Assembly (NCBI GenBank): GCA_031272655.1
Contig: JAISTJ010000154.1
Location: 1-6,871 of the forward strand
Reading direction: 5' to 3'
DNA length: 6,871 bases
Source of the DNA: Tannerella sp.
Lineage (GTDB): Bacteria; Bacteroidota; Bacteroidia; Bacteroidales; Tannerellaceae
The notes under the pieces were generated by a model. The model was given only the letters and a program-made list of their open reading frames with translations, was not told where the DNA came from and ran no database searches. Below are positions 6,771-6,871 of this stretch, piece by piece (the stretch's first letter is position 1; every line of letters begins with the position of its first letter). Made by a program: the position numbers and the translations under genes.

Positions 6771-6871
6771 ACTTTTTGTAAAAAAAGTGGTTGATATTTT
6801 ATAACAGATTGATTATCAGCTATTATAATTTTAGAAATCGAGAAAAAGTTGTTCAAAATCTTTTTCTTGTT
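6764..6871. mobile_element. Probable end of an insertion sequence interrupting the T9SS gene (rest outside the window)
   Basis: Homology to the surface-protein modules stops abruptly at about 6765-6770, and the sequence becomes very AT-rich with stop codons in the gene frame. The boundary region reads CTGTCCAAACTTTTTG on the plus strand, which looks like an IS terminal inverted repeat, with a nested small inverted repeat (ACTTTTT at 6771-6777, AAAAAGT at 6782-6788). About 65 bases inside, a short coding tail ends pointing towards the gene. The other end and any target duplication lie outside the window, so the family is not assignable and the call is inferred from truncation plus composition. 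Confidence 0.45.
6831..6871 (-). CDS. C-terminal tail of an upstream gene, possibly a transposase
   Basis: The minus frame from base 6869 is open from the window edge and reads QEKDFEQLFLDF before TAA at 6833-6831. A charged stretch ending in a short hydrophobic/acidic LFLDF-like tail is reminiscent of IS4/IS5-type transposase ends, but 12 residues cannot establish this. Another minus frame (through 6856 to 6647) is also open, but it is lysine/isoleucine-rich and overlaps the T9SS gene, so it is a less likely gene. Given the apparent IS boundary about 65 bases downstream, a transposase end is the simplest reading. Confidence 0.3.
   Translation of the reverse strand, partial: QEKDFEQLFLDF

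Noticed and set aside
6647..6856. 69-codon minus-strand open frame overlapping the start of the T9SS gene
   Set aside because: It overlaps in another frame the part coding for the FG-GAP/VCBS-like region, its translation is AT-driven (Lys/Ile/Phe rich), and it shows no continuity with the missing N-terminus, so a simple frameshift repair is not supported.
6841..6867. Inverted repeat AGAAAAAG ... CTTTTTCT with an 11-base loop, as a terminator
   Set aside because: The arms are only 8 bp of A/T-rich sequence and lie within the candidate coding tail, so chance pairing in low-complexity DNA is more likely.

Overview
The window looks like a piece of a Bacteroidota (probably Bacteroidales-type) chromosome. 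Three observations support this. There is a C-terminal type IX secretion (T9SS) sorting domain, a secretion system confined to that phylum. There is a promoter of the Bacteroidetes TTTG / TAnnTTTG type. The genes start without recognisable Shine-Dalgarno sequences. The content is carbohydrate catabolism plus one cell-surface protein gene, with signs of repeat invasion and insertion-sequence damage.

Layout from left to right. Bases 1-134 hold the last 43 codons of a plus-strand gene whose C-terminus resembles the end of a large glycosidase. Bases 135-311 are a convergent intergenic region with two palindromic elements: a 16-bp-arm hairpin followed by six T (162-199), and a REP-like element with GGATTGCT/AGCAATCC ends and an internal 23-bp tandem duplication (231-308). 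The minus strand then carries a two-gene operon. A GH29 alpha-L-fucosidase (4763 to 3126) comes first, and a GH2 lipoprotein glycosidase (3113 to 312) follows 12 bp later. A well-formed promoter lies just upstream of the fucosidase (4778-4806).

Further right on the minus strand, 4839-6770 is the 3' part of a large T9SS-exported surface protein: the end of an FG-GAP/VCBS region, then CARDB-like, DUF11-like and InlB-repeat-like modules, then the sorting domain. It has no signal peptide and begins inside a domain. Its upstream side is AT-rich, non-homologous DNA that looks like the end of an insertion sequence, so the gene is probably IS-truncated and possibly a pseudogene.

The two glycosidases probably act in sequence on a fucosylated glycan: removal of terminal alpha-L-fucose, then hydrolysis of an underlying beta-linked sugar. 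No SusC/SusD pair is visible, so membership of a polysaccharide utilisation locus is inference. The most unusual feature is that the AACCTTAACAAGGTT-type palindrome occurs twice: once as the likely intergenic terminator, and once, as exactly 33 bp, in frame inside the T9SS gene just before the sorting domain. This suggests a palindromic element that can be domesticated as coding sequence. I see no clearly new defence or multi-gene system.
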